Assembly: GCA_019415705.1 (NCBI GenBank)
Contig: DXYS01000027.1
Location: 1 to 64,000 of the forward strand
From: Bacteroidales bacterium
Lineage (GTDB): Bacteria > Bacteroidota > Bacteroidia > Bacteroidales > Muribaculaceae
Direction of reading: 5' to 3'
Length of the DNA stretch: 64,000 nucleotides
Position 1 is the stretch's first letter. Every line of letters starts with the position of its first letter. Under the pieces are notes generated by a model. It was not told where the DNA came from. It did not search any database and worked only from the letters and a program-made list of their open reading frames with translations. Shown piece after piece: positions 26,655 to 34,697 of the stretch. The position numbers were made by a program, and so were the translations under genes.

Positions 26655-28058
26655 ATGTCACGTTTTTTGCTCCTTTTGATTGCTTTTCTGCTCGCCGCCG
26701 CTCCACAGACCGACGCGCAGCGGCGTCGCGGCACGCGATCGTCGAAGACTGTCAAGCAGGAGCGTATGGCTACGGCCGGCGAGATCTCGCGCACCAAAAA
26801 ACGTATTGGTCAAAACACCGCCGAGACCCGGCGTCAACTCAACCGTTTGGCCTCGCTCAACGCCGACATCGAACGTGAGAGCGCACGCATCGACAGTCTC
26901 AATGCACGCATAGCTGTAATCGACGCACGCATCAGCGTTTTAGACGACTCCGTGACGGTCATCGATAAAAATCTGACGGCATTACGGACGGCTTTTGCCG
27001 ACAATCTTGTGCAGATGCGTTCACGACGGCGCGCGATGTCTGATATGGCATTTATTTTCTCGTCGCATAGTTTTACCGAAGCATACAAGCGCTACAGATA
27101 TATGCGCGAGCTTGAGCGCTGGCAGAAAGACAAGTCTGTCGAAATAGCGTCGCTCGGTGAGCAGCTAAAGGCAAAGCGTGCCGAGGCCGCCGAGATGCGT
27201 TCGCGTCAGGCTGCCACGCTCGCGCAGTTACAGGCGGCGCAGAAAAAACTCAAAAGCGGTAAAGACGATACCGAAAGGCTCGTCAAAGATCTCAAGCGTC
27301 AGGGCTCGTCGCTTAAGAAAGCGCTGAACGAGAAACAGAGTCAGCTAAAGCGTCTTGACGATGAGCTCGACCGCATCATAGCCGAGGAGGCGAGAGCCGC
27401 CGAGGAGGCACGCCGTCGTGAGGAGGCCCGTAAAGCCGAAGAAGCACGCAAAGCAGCTGAGGCACGTAAGGCTGAAGAGGCCAGACTCGCTGCCGAAAAT
27501 CAGAAGAAACAGGACAAAGGGAAGTCTGGCCAAAGCAAACCCGCCAAGGAGGACAAGAAACAACCGGCTGCCAAGCCTCAGCCTGACCGTCCGGTCAAGC
27601 CGGCTCCGACACTCACGGCCTCTGATGACAACCGTCGTCTGAGCGGCTCGTTTGCCGCCAACAAAGGACGTCTTTTAGTTCCTGTAACCGGACGTTATGC
27701 CATCACGGCGCATTTCGGTCGCAGCAGTCATCCCGGCCTGAGCAACATTCAGGTCAATAACAGCGGCATCGACATCGAGACCTCCGCAGGCTCGTCGGCA
27801 CGCGCCTCGTTTGACGGAGAAGTGTCATCTGTTTTCAGAGTCGGAGGCTATCACAACGTCGTGATGCTCCGTCATGGTGAATATCTGACGGTCTATGCCG
27901 GCATAGACCGTCTTGCGGTCAAAAAAGGCGATAAAGTCAAGGCCGGGCAGACGCTTGGCACCATCTATAGCGATCCTGATGACGGAGGGCGCTGTCTGCT
28001 CCACTTTGAGATACGACGCGAGCGTGAGAAACTCAATCCCGAGGACTGGATTAAATAA
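26655..28058 (+). CDS. EnvC-like murein hydrolase activator (M23 fold)
   Basis: Secreted protein of 467 residues with a signal peptide, two long coiled-coil regions (about 35-130 and 160-300, the second highly charged with Glu-Ala-Arg-Lys repeats), a Lys/Pro/Gln linker, and a C-terminal LytM/M23 domain (about 340-467). The metal-binding residues of active M23 peptidases are not all there: the HxGxD-type site reads NSGIDIE, and the final HxH is reduced to LLHFEIR. This is the pattern of EnvC, which activates amidases at the septum instead of cutting peptidoglycan. It belongs to the dut operon. Confidence 0.88.
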   Translation: MSRFLLLLIAFLLAAAPQTDAQRRRGTRSSKTVKQERMATAGEISRTKKRIGQNTAETRRQLNRLASLNADIERESARIDSLNARIAVIDARISVLDDSVTVIDKNLTALRTAFADNLVQMRSRRRAMSDMAFIFSSHSFTEAYKRYRYMRELERWQKDKSVEIASLGEQLKAKRAEAAEMRSRQAATLAQLQAAQKKLKSGKDDTERLVKDLKRQGSSLKKALNEKQSQLKRLDDELDRIIAEEARAAEEARRREEARKAEEARKAAEARKAEEARLAAENQKKQDKGKSGQSKPAKEDKKQPAAKPQPDRPVKPAPTLTASDDNRRLSGSFAANKGRLLVPVTGRYAITAHFGRSSHPGLSNIQVNNSGIDIETSAGSSARASFDGEVSSVFRVGGYHNVVMLRHGEYLTVYAGIDRLAVKKGDKVKAGQTLGTIYSDPDDGGRCLLHFEIRREREKLNPEDWIK

Positions 28059-28067
28059 CGACGTGTC

Positions 28068-29420
28068 ATGTGTGCGCGTAAGACATCGACTCTGACACTG
28101 CGAGTGCTGAAGGCCACAGGCCTGTTGGGCTCCGCGCAGGTTGTAAATATTCTGACAGCCATATTGCGCACAAAGTTTGTGGCCGTCTGGCTCGGTCCGG
28201 CCGGCGTCGGTCTCAACTCGCTGCTTAATACCAATATAAGTCTGATTTCGACTGCCACGCAGTTAAATCTTCGCGACAGTTCTGTGCGCGAGATTGCGTC
28301 GGTCGGCGATTCTGGACGAGATATGACGATTGCAGTCATAAGGCGCACATGTCTGCTCTTGGGCGTTTGCGGCATGTTTCTGACGGCTCTGCTGTCGCCG
28401 TTGCTTAGTCTTATCAGTTTTAAAAATTATGATTACACCCTGTCATTCGTGTGGCTGTCACCGGTGATGGTGTTTACCGCCTACAGTGCCGGCGAGTTTG
28501 CCGTCATGCAGGCTGTGGGACGGCTGAAACAACTTGCACGCACGACCGCAGTATCGGCTTTAGCGGCAACGGTCATCGCCGTCCCGTTATTCTATTATTA
28601 TCGGCTTGCCGCCATTGTACCGGTGATTCTCCTATATGTCTCCGCGACGGCCTTTTTTTGCCGGCTCTGGCGTGTCAGAACTGACAGTAAGCCGAATGTC
28701 ACGTTAAGAGACATCATCTCACACGGACGCCGTGCCATCGTCCTCGGCATTTACATGACTGTGTCTATGCTGATGACCAATGTCGGACAGTTTGTTCTTG
28801 CGGTATACATCAACCGCACCGGCTCGCTTGGCGGTTATGGTGTATATCAGGCCGGTTTCACGTTGGTCAACAGTTATGTCGGCATATTCTTTACGGCGCT
28901 CAGTCTCGAGTATTATCCACGTCTGGCGCAGTATGCCGGGCGTCCGTATATATGCCGCGGCCTGATGTCGCATGAGTTGAGTCTCATAGTCAGGATACTG
29001 TGTCCTTTAGTGGTCGCTTTTATTTTCTGTTCTGACTGGATAGTGAGACTCCTTTACAGCTCGCGTTTCGGCGATGTACTGCCATACGTCGACTACGCCA
29101 TAATCGGAGCACTGTTCCGAGGCGTTTCATTGTGTTTCGCTCTGCGCATACTTGCCGAGGGTGACGGCCGCGCCTACATTTTCACAGAGACATCGAGCGT
29201 CATAGTCGGCCTCGTGCTTAACATCCTCGGCTTTCATTTCTATTCCTACGGCGGCCTCGGCTTCTCCTATGTTCTGTGGTATGGCTTCTATGCCTTACTC
29301 ACATGGGCGGTCTGCCGCCGTCGCTACGGCCTTCGCCTCAACGCCTCCTTCCTCGTCCTTCTCCTCTGCTCCATAGCATTAGGCTTCGCCGCCTTGGCAA
29401 TCAAAAAGCTGATATTTTGA
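28068..29420 (+). CDS. Wzx-like polysaccharide/lipid-linked oligosaccharide flippase
   Basis: Integral membrane protein of 450 residues with about 12 hydrophobic segments, of the MVF/MATE-like polysaccharide transporter family (Wzx/RfbX). The N-terminus (GLLGSAQVVNILTAILRTKF then VWLGPAGVGLNSLL) is typical. It should flip lipid-linked sugar units across the inner membrane for O-antigen or common-antigen synthesis. It follows the EnvC-like gene by nine bases, so it appears to be last in the dut operon, while no glycosyltransferases lie nearby. Confidence 0.85.
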   Translation: MCARKTSTLTLRVLKATGLLGSAQVVNILTAILRTKFVAVWLGPAGVGLNSLLNTNISLISTATQLNLRDSSVREIASVGDSGRDMTIAVIRRTCLLLGVCGMFLTALLSPLLSLISFKNYDYTLSFVWLSPVMVFTAYSAGEFAVMQAVGRLKQLARTTAVSALAATVIAVPLFYYYRLAAIVPVILLYVSATAFFCRLWRVRTDSKPNVTLRDIISHGRRAIVLGIYMTVSMLMTNVGQFVLAVYINRTGSLGGYGVYQAGFTLVNSYVGIFFTALSLEYYPRLAQYAGRPYICRGLMSHELSLIVRILCPLVVAFIFCSDWIVRLLYSSRFGDVLPYVDYAIIGALFRGVSLCFALRILAEGDGRAYIFTETSSVIVGLVLNILGFHFYSYGGLGFSYVLWYGFYALLTWAVCRRRYGLRLNASFLVLLLCSIALGFAALAIKKLIF

Positions 29421-29465
29421 ATAGCTTTATGATAGTGTTTGTCATAGGGAATATAAATGCACGAT

Positions 29466-29499
29466 TTTTTTGCTGAATACGCTGTATGTCAGCAAAAAA
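29466..29499. repeat. Inverted repeat centred on the -33 position of the KilA-N promoter
   Basis: TTTTTTGCTGA (29466-29476) and TCAGCAAAAAA (29489-29499) form a perfect 11-bp inverted repeat; the 12-base loop can pair further (ATAC/GTAT). Its centre, 29482.5, coincides with the expected -33 box of the -7 element at 29504-29511. This fits an operator better than a terminator because no T tract follows on either strand. Confidence 0.6.
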
Positions 29500-29503
29500 T
29501 ATA

Positions 29504-29511
29504 TAAATTTG
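29504..29511 (+). promoter_or_regulatory. -7 element for KilA-N gene
   Basis: TAAATTTG matches the consensus and lies 29 bases before the ATG at 29540. The place of the -33 box is taken by the inverted repeat at 29466-29499. Confidence 0.5.
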
Positions 29512-29539
29512 CTTAGTGGCATAAAGCTTATCATAATCA

Positions 29540-30343
29540 ATGGCAAAAATCACAGTACAAAATACCGAAATAGCAGTTGTAAAATACAACGAGGAAGATT
29601 ATATCAGTTTAACTGACATGGCTCGCAGCCAAATGCAGGAGCATATAATCTTCCGTTGGTTGAGCCTTAAAAGTACCATAGAGTATCTCGGAGAATGGGA
29701 AATGCTCTATAACCCCGATTTTAATTGTACCGAATTCGGTACAATTAAAAATGCCGCAGGAAGCAACAACTTTGTGCTATCAGTAAAAACGTGGCTTGAA
29801 CGGACAAATGCCATAGGTATACGTTCAAAAGCCGGTCGTTATGGCGGAACATACGCACACCGGGATATAGCTTACCATTTCGGAATGTGGATAAGCCCCA
29901 AATTTCAGTTATTGCTCGTAAAAGAGTATCAGCGGTTAAAGGCAGAGGAACAGCGCTTGATAGGGTGGTCGGCGAAACGTGAACTGTCGAAAATCAACTA
30001 CCGCATACACACCGACGCGATAAAGCATAATCTTATCCCTGCAGAGGTTACAGCGGCACAGTCGAGCATCATCTACGCCAATGAAGCCGATGTGCTCAAC
30101 GTGGCGATGTTTGGTGTTACGGCAAAGCAATGGCGCGACGCTCACCCTGAACTGAAAGGCAATATACGCGATTATGCCTCAATCAACGAGCTTATATGCC
30201 TGTCGAACATGGAAAACCTCAATGCGGTTTTCATCGAGCAGGGGATGACGCAGAGTGAGCGGCTTGTAAAACTGAATCAAATCGCTATCCATCAGATGAG
30301 CGTGTTGGAAAGCGTCGACAACGATAGAAAGTTATTGAAATAA
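29540..30343 (+). CDS. Solitary KilA-N domain protein
   Basis: Protein of 267 residues with an N-terminal KilA-N domain (about 15-135), a DNA-binding fold from phages and large DNA viruses. Typical pieces are YISLTDMAR, IEYLGEWEMLYNP, the EF motif, and GRYGGTYAHRDIAYHFGMWISPKFQLLLVKEYQRL. The C-terminal half (LSKINYRIHTDAI onwards) matches the conserved tail of solitary bacterial KilA-N proteins. No phage genes are near, so it stands alone between a core operon and a protease. The gene contains a perfect 32-bp palindrome over codons 60-71, centred on Glu65-Phe66, and has an inverted repeat over its promoter. A role as autoregulator or in DNA processing is inference. Confidence 0.9.
   Translation: MAKITVQNTEIAVVKYNEEDYISLTDMARSQMQEHIIFRWLSLKSTIEYLGEWEMLYNPDFNCTEFGTIKNAAGSNNFVLSVKTWLERTNAIGIRSKAGRYGGTYAHRDIAYHFGMWISPKFQLLLVKEYQRLKAEEQRLIGWSAKRELSKINYRIHTDAIKHNLIPAEVTAAQSSIIYANEADVLNVAMFGVTAKQWRDAHPELKGNIRDYASINELICLSNMENLNAVFIEQGMTQSERLVKLNQIAIHQMSVLESVDNDRKLLK
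29719..29750. repeat. Perfect 32-bp palindrome inside KilA-N coding sequence
   Basis: The left arm TTTTAATTGTACCGAA (29719-29734) is exactly complementary to the right arm (29735-29750). The centre is the EcoRI-like GAATTC, formed by the Glu65-Phe66 codons. Chance expectation of a perfect 32-bp palindrome in 64 kb of random sequence is about 1.5 in 100,000. It shares the layout AATT-n-T-nn-CGAATTCG with the palindrome at 45931-45966. Confidence 0.97.
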
Positions 30344-30484
30344 AGCATTAGCAGAAGATATTGGGCCACTTTGTAATTTGCGGCCTTATCGGTGGGCATT
30401 ATTATATTCTCGGGGTTATTGTGACTGGAATCCTTAAATAGTTTTAGTTTGTTATATAATTGCTGACCGGATAAATAAACAACG

Positions 30485-30513
30485 GCGGCCGCGTTTATTA
30501 TGAATGCGGCCGC
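30485..30513 (-). terminator. Terminator for M6 protease gene
   Basis: GCGGCCGC at 30485-30492 and again at 30506-30513 (self-complementary arms) can form an 8-bp GC stem with a 13-base loop, 24 bases past the protease stop; on the minus strand a T-rich tail follows. The remaining gap 30344-30484 shows no gene. Confidence 0.6.
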
Positions 30514-30536
30514 TGCTGTTTATGTCATTGTGCGTC

Positions 30537-33134
30537 TTATCTGACGCTGACTTTATGCGTGCCTGACGGGGTGACAATCAGGTAGATGCCTGCCGAGGGC
30601 AGCGTCATTGTCGCTGTGCCCGACTCGTCGGTGTGGCTCGTGGCGACTATGCGGCCGGTGATGTCGGTCGCGCTGACAATGGCACCGGCATTACCGATAT
30701 AAGTGACGCTCAGACCATCGGTAATAACTCTGCCGTTATTATCGACACTTACAGACTCTACACCCGAATATTCGCCGAGTTTGACAGCCATATTCTCAGA
30801 GTAGGGTGCGCGGCGGCCGTTGGCGTCGGCAGCAGTCACGCGGTAGCTGTACTCGTCGATGCCGTCAAGCAGACGGTCGACACGATGAGATGTGTTGAGG
30901 CCTGTCGACAAATTGTCGTAGTCGGGTAACACGACTATGCCTGAGCCGTTTGTAGAGATTTTGATGTCATCGAGGGCGAGATTGCCTGTAGCTTTGGTGT
31001 AAATAAAGCGTAGAGCCTTGACTCCGGCGGGCAGATTGTCGATGTTTTCGGTCGTTGATTTATCTTTGCCCGGGATATACTTGTATATTTCTACCCATGA
31101 CGAGCCCACACGGCCTTCGACAGTCAGATAACTGCTGGATGTACCCATGCCTTTTGCCCAGAATGAGAAAGATGTGATGTCATTTTCAAAATCAGGTGAT
31201 GTGAGGGTCGCATTGTTTGTTTCAAATTTGAGCGATGGAGCGGCCTCTCCGTAATTGCCTGCAGTGGTGTAGCCTGTGACAGACGAGCTTGAGAATGTCC
31301 AGCCTTCGGGCAGCGCGACGTTCTTGCCGCCGAATCCGCCGGCCGACTCAAAGGGTACGTAACTGGTTTTGACCACGCCGCCTTTGCGCAGGGCCTCGAC
31401 AGTCAAGAAGTACTCGCGGGCACCCTCGACCGGATTCCATTTGGCCACAAAGTGGCTGAGGCTGATTTCTGACGGTTTCAGAACTTCAGGGGTGGCTACA
31501 TCGCAGCGTCCGCCGGCAACATTAAAGGTCACCACGCCGTTGTCGGCTGTAATGTCGGTCACAGGCAGCCCGAGTGATTTTCCGGCCCATGTCAGCATCG
31601 ACGGTCTGGTCGTGTCAGTGAAAGATGTATAGTTGCCGTCGTTGCCGGGATATGCGTAATCTGCAAGGGCCCGGTAGTAAGCGTCGTAGTCTATGTAGCT
31701 GTTGTTGACGATGAAATCATAGACGCTTACAAAGTCCTTGCAAGCCTTCTCGAGCTCGACATATTGGTGGGCTATATTATTGTTGACAGAGTTGGTGCGC
31801 CATGCCGAGTAGTTGTAGTCAATATGCCAGATGAGCATGCCGCTGCCGGGCAGATATTTGTCCCAGCCGGTCTGCTGACGGTTTTCGAGAAGGAAAAATT
31901 CGTTTTTGCTGACGGGTATCAGACAGGCCTCGTTATTGTCGAGGATAGAGTTGAGTGTGACCGATTCGGAGGCTGTTACGACAATGGGGTCAATCCAGCC
32001 GAGTGCGTTGCGCTCATAGGCCGAGTAGGTCGGAGGCGTGCGGCCGTTGTTATTGTACGGGCCTTGGTCCATCACGTCCCATGCGCCGGGTGTCCACTCG
32101 CCGTTGTTGCTGGTGTCATAAAGGTCGGGCAGCCCGAGCACGTGCGAGAACTCATGTATGAATGTGCCTACGCCGTCAGGTGAGATTTCGTTGTTGTCGG
32201 AGACCTCGAGCTCGTTTGAACAGGCATATTTGTTGATTTTCACACCGTCGAGCGTGCAGCTCAGACCGGCCGAGTTAAGTTCCCACTGGTGGGGCCACAC
32301 AGAGTCATCCACATCAGACGATGCTTCGCCGTAGCCGGCGTAGAATACAAAGACATTGTCGACCTCGCCGTCTCCGTTGAGGTCATATTTGCTGAAGTCA
32401 ATCTCGTTGTCGAGGCCTTTGCATGCATCTACAATCATCTGTGATGCTTTGGCGTCATTATTGCCGCCGTAATATTTCATCGTGTTCGGCAGGGTAACCG
32501 GACCATATACGTCAAATGTCGGATTGAATTTGCCTGATGATGCTTTGAGAAAGAAGTCGCGTGCCGAGCCGGTACCGCCGTATTCGCTGTAGCCTTCGCG
32601 GTTAAGCATTTCCTTATAATGATTTAGTGGGTCGGGCACACTGTATTTCACGTCGGTATATTGTGCAAGAATCACAAGACCTGTGAGTTCGGTGCGTCCG
32701 AGGAATGAATCGTCTGAAAGTCCGACTCCGCTTTGTTCGGGCAGACGGGCGCCGGCGGCTGATTTAGGCCGTGACATCGGTGTGACTTGACGTTGTGTAA
32801 ATGCGGAGCGTATCGCATCAGCATCAAGAGCTCTGACGGCTGCGAGCGACGCCCCGTCGAGACGCTCTAACGGAGCGGCGTGTATATCGCTCGGAGTGAT
32901 TTGGCCGGATGCGTTGATTGTCGCGAAACAATAGTAACCGTCGGCATTGCGGACGACAGGATAATTGTCAAGTGTCTGTACCATGTGTGACCGCTCATCG
33001 CCTGATTTAACGAGCATGACGGTCGAGCCGTCGGGCTGTGTGGCTTTATAAGGCACACGTTTGGCCGGCACGGCAGATGCGCTTAAACCGCCGGATATGA
33101 TGGCGGCAAGCATTGTCATAATATATTTCTTCAT
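30537..33134 (-). CDS. Secreted M6-family metalloprotease with C-terminal sorting-type tail
   Basis: Large secreted protease of 865 residues. A signal peptide (MKKYIMTMLAAIISGGLSAS) is followed by a propeptide (about 25-130), the M6 (immune inhibitor A-like) catalytic domain with zinc site HEFSHVLGLPDLYD near residue 325 and a DVMDQGP Met-turn, then fibronectin-type and jellyroll-like modules, and a C-terminal ~75 residues resembling the type IX secretion tail (DITGRIVATSHTD, AGIYLIVTPSG). It probably degrades host or dietary protein outside the cell. A frame extends 19 codons further up, but ATG 33134 gives the signal peptide. It is a single-gene unit with its own -7 element and terminator. 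Confidence 0.9.
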   Translation of the reverse strand: MKKYIMTMLAAIISGGLSASAVPAKRVPYKATQPDGSTVMLVKSGDERSHMVQTLDNYPVVRNADGYYCFATINASGQITPSDIHAAPLERLDGASLAAVRALDADAIRSAFTQRQVTPMSRPKSAAGARLPEQSGVGLSDDSFLGRTELTGLVILAQYTDVKYSVPDPLNHYKEMLNREGYSEYGGTGSARDFFLKASSGKFNPTFDVYGPVTLPNTMKYYGGNNDAKASQMIVDACKGLDNEIDFSKYDLNGDGEVDNVFVFYAGYGEASSDVDDSVWPHQWELNSAGLSCTLDGVKINKYACSNELEVSDNNEISPDGVGTFIHEFSHVLGLPDLYDTSNNGEWTPGAWDVMDQGPYNNNGRTPPTYSAYERNALGWIDPIVVTASESVTLNSILDNNEACLIPVSKNEFFLLENRQQTGWDKYLPGSGMLIWHIDYNYSAWRTNSVNNNIAHQYVELEKACKDFVSVYDFIVNNSYIDYDAYYRALADYAYPGNDGNYTSFTDTTRPSMLTWAGKSLGLPVTDITADNGVVTFNVAGGRCDVATPEVLKPSEISLSHFVAKWNPVEGAREYFLTVEALRKGGVVKTSYVPFESAGGFGGKNVALPEGWTFSSSSVTGYTTAGNYGEAAPSLKFETNNATLTSPDFENDITSFSFWAKGMGTSSSYLTVEGRVGSSWVEIYKYIPGKDKSTTENIDNLPAGVKALRFIYTKATGNLALDDIKISTNGSGIVVLPDYDNLSTGLNTSHRVDRLLDGIDEYSYRVTAADANGRRAPYSENMAVKLGEYSGVESVSVDNNGRVITDGLSVTYIGNAGAIVSATDITGRIVATSHTDESGTATMTLPSAGIYLIVTPSGTHKVSVR

Positions 33135-33188
33135 TGATGTGATGATATTGTTTCGGTGAATTACTCCTGTTATCTTAATCAGTTTCGG

Positions 33189-33196
33189 CAAAGATA
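33189..33196 (-). promoter_or_regulatory. -7 element for M6 protease
   Basis: On the minus strand TATCTTTG (complement of 33189-33196) lies 55 bases before ATG 33134. No clear -33 box at the usual distance. Confidence 0.45.
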
Positions 33197-33296
33197 ATCA
33201 AATCGATATAAAAAACATGAATTCAGTGGAAATTTATTGTAAAATCAGGGCGCTGATGGTTTCGGCGAGACAATTTTTAGTAATTTAGCGATTCAA

Positions 33297-34661
33297 ATGC
33301 AATCCACGACCGTTATGTCACAGAAAATGCAATGGCCAAAGCTTATTAATGACAAGCGATTTGGTCTCGAGCACTATCACGACCCGTATAAAAGTGTCAT
33401 CCGCACGGACTTCCGCCGCGATTATGACCGTCTTGTATTTTCGTCACCGTTCCGCAGATTACAGAACAAGACACAGGTCTTTCCGCTGCCGGGCAGTATC
33501 TTTGTGCACAACCGTCTGACTCACTCTGTCGAAGTGGCTTGTGTCGGTAAATCCATGGCTGCGGAGATAGCCATAACGCTCGCCGAACGTTATCGCGATG
33601 AGCCGTGGGCCGGCGTGTTTGGCCACATCGGAGATATTGTTGCCGCAGCCTGTCTGGCACATGACCTCGGCAATCCGCCGTTCGGACATTCGGGTGAACG
33701 CGCCATTGCTACTTTTTTCAGCGAAGGTCCCGGGTCGTATCTCAGGGAGCGTCTGAGCGAGCGCGAGTGGAATGACCTGATACACTTTGAGGGCAACGCA
33801 AACGCTTTCCGTGTTCTGACACATCAGTTCAAGGGCCGTCGCGAGGGCGGTTTTGCGATGACATATTCGACTTTGGCGTCGATTGTCAAGTACCCGTATG
33901 ATTCATCACTTGCCTCCAACGGAAAATTCGGCTTTTTCAGTTCTGAGAAAGACGATTTCTGCCGCGTGGCCACTGAGTTGGGCATGCTGCGTCTCGACGC
34001 TCCGGATGGAGCGGTCAGATATGCCCGTCATCCGCTGGTCTACATAGTCGAGGCAGCCGACGATATCTGCTACGAGGTGATGGACATTGAGGATGCACAC
34101 AAGCTGAAGATACTTGACACGCACGAGGTTATAGAATTGTTCCTGTCGTTCTTTGAGAGCGGGCGTCGCAGTCGTATGATAGATGTTATGGAGAGTGTCG
34201 ATGATCCCAACGAGCGTGTGGCTTACCTGCGATCATGTGTCATCGGAGCGCTTGTGCGGCGCTGCGCCGAGGCTTTCATCGCCCATGAGGACGAAATACT
34301 CTCAGGCACATTCCGCGGCTCGTTGCTCGGCAGCCTTGACTCTATAGAGGGCCGCGCCTACAGCGCCTGCAACGACCTGTCGTGGGCGCGTATCTACTGT
34401 GCCTCTGACGTGGTCGATATTGAGCTGGCCGGTAACCGCATTATCAGCTTCCTTTTAGACAAGCTTGTCGGGGCTGTCGTCAGACCCGAGCTCAACTATT
34501 CGCGTCTGTTGCTTTCTAAGTTTCCGGCACAGTATGATGTCGCGGCTCCGACGCTCTACGGCAAGTTACAGGCTGTGCTCGACCATGTGTCGGCCATGAC
34601 CGACGTCTATGCGCTCGATTTGTTCCGAAAACTTAACGGCCTGTCGTTGCCGGCCGTGTGA
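33297..34661 (+). CDS. dgt: Deoxyguanosinetriphosphate triphosphohydrolase
   Basis: HD-domain dNTP triphosphohydrolase (dGTPase) of 454 residues, splitting dGTP into deoxyguanosine and tripolyphosphate. Visible are FRRLQNKTQVFPLP, the first metal His (HNRLTHSVEV), the HD pair (CLAHDLGNPPFGHSGE) with the histidine that follows, and YIVEAADDICYEVMDIEDAHK carrying the last metal Asp. All metal ligands are there. The start is listed as the first ATG; ATG 33315 (MSQKMQWPKL) would also fit. It is encoded divergently from the M6 protease gene. Confidence 0.94.
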   Translation: MQSTTVMSQKMQWPKLINDKRFGLEHYHDPYKSVIRTDFRRDYDRLVFSSPFRRLQNKTQVFPLPGSIFVHNRLTHSVEVACVGKSMAAEIAITLAERYRDEPWAGVFGHIGDIVAAACLAHDLGNPPFGHSGERAIATFFSEGPGSYLRERLSEREWNDLIHFEGNANAFRVLTHQFKGRREGGFAMTYSTLASIVKYPYDSSLASNGKFGFFSSEKDDFCRVATELGMLRLDAPDGAVRYARHPLVYIVEAADDICYEVMDIEDAHKLKILDTHEVIELFLSFFESGRRSRMIDVMESVDDPNERVAYLRSCVIGALVRRCAEAFIAHEDEILSGTFRGSLLGSLDSIEGRAYSACNDLSWARIYCASDVVDIELAGNRIISFLLDKLVGAVVRPELNYSRLLLSKFPAQYDVAAPTLYGKLQAVLDHVSAMTDVYALDLFRKLNGLSLPAV

Positions 34662-34697
34662 ACAATAAGTTACATATAAGGTGTTGTTAAATGTAAA

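Noticed and set aside
29466..29499. Terminator of the dut operon
   Set aside because: The stem is made largely of A/T, no T run follows on the plus strand, and its centre matches the -33 site of the next gene, so an operator is more likely.
29540..30343. Prophage remnant around the KilA-N gene
   Set aside because: Neighbours on both sides are chromosomal genes; no integrase, capsid, terminase or att repeats are visible.
30485..30513. Attachment or recombination site made of two GCGGCCGC octamers
   Set aside because: Position just past a stop codon with a T-rich tail fits an ordinary terminator.
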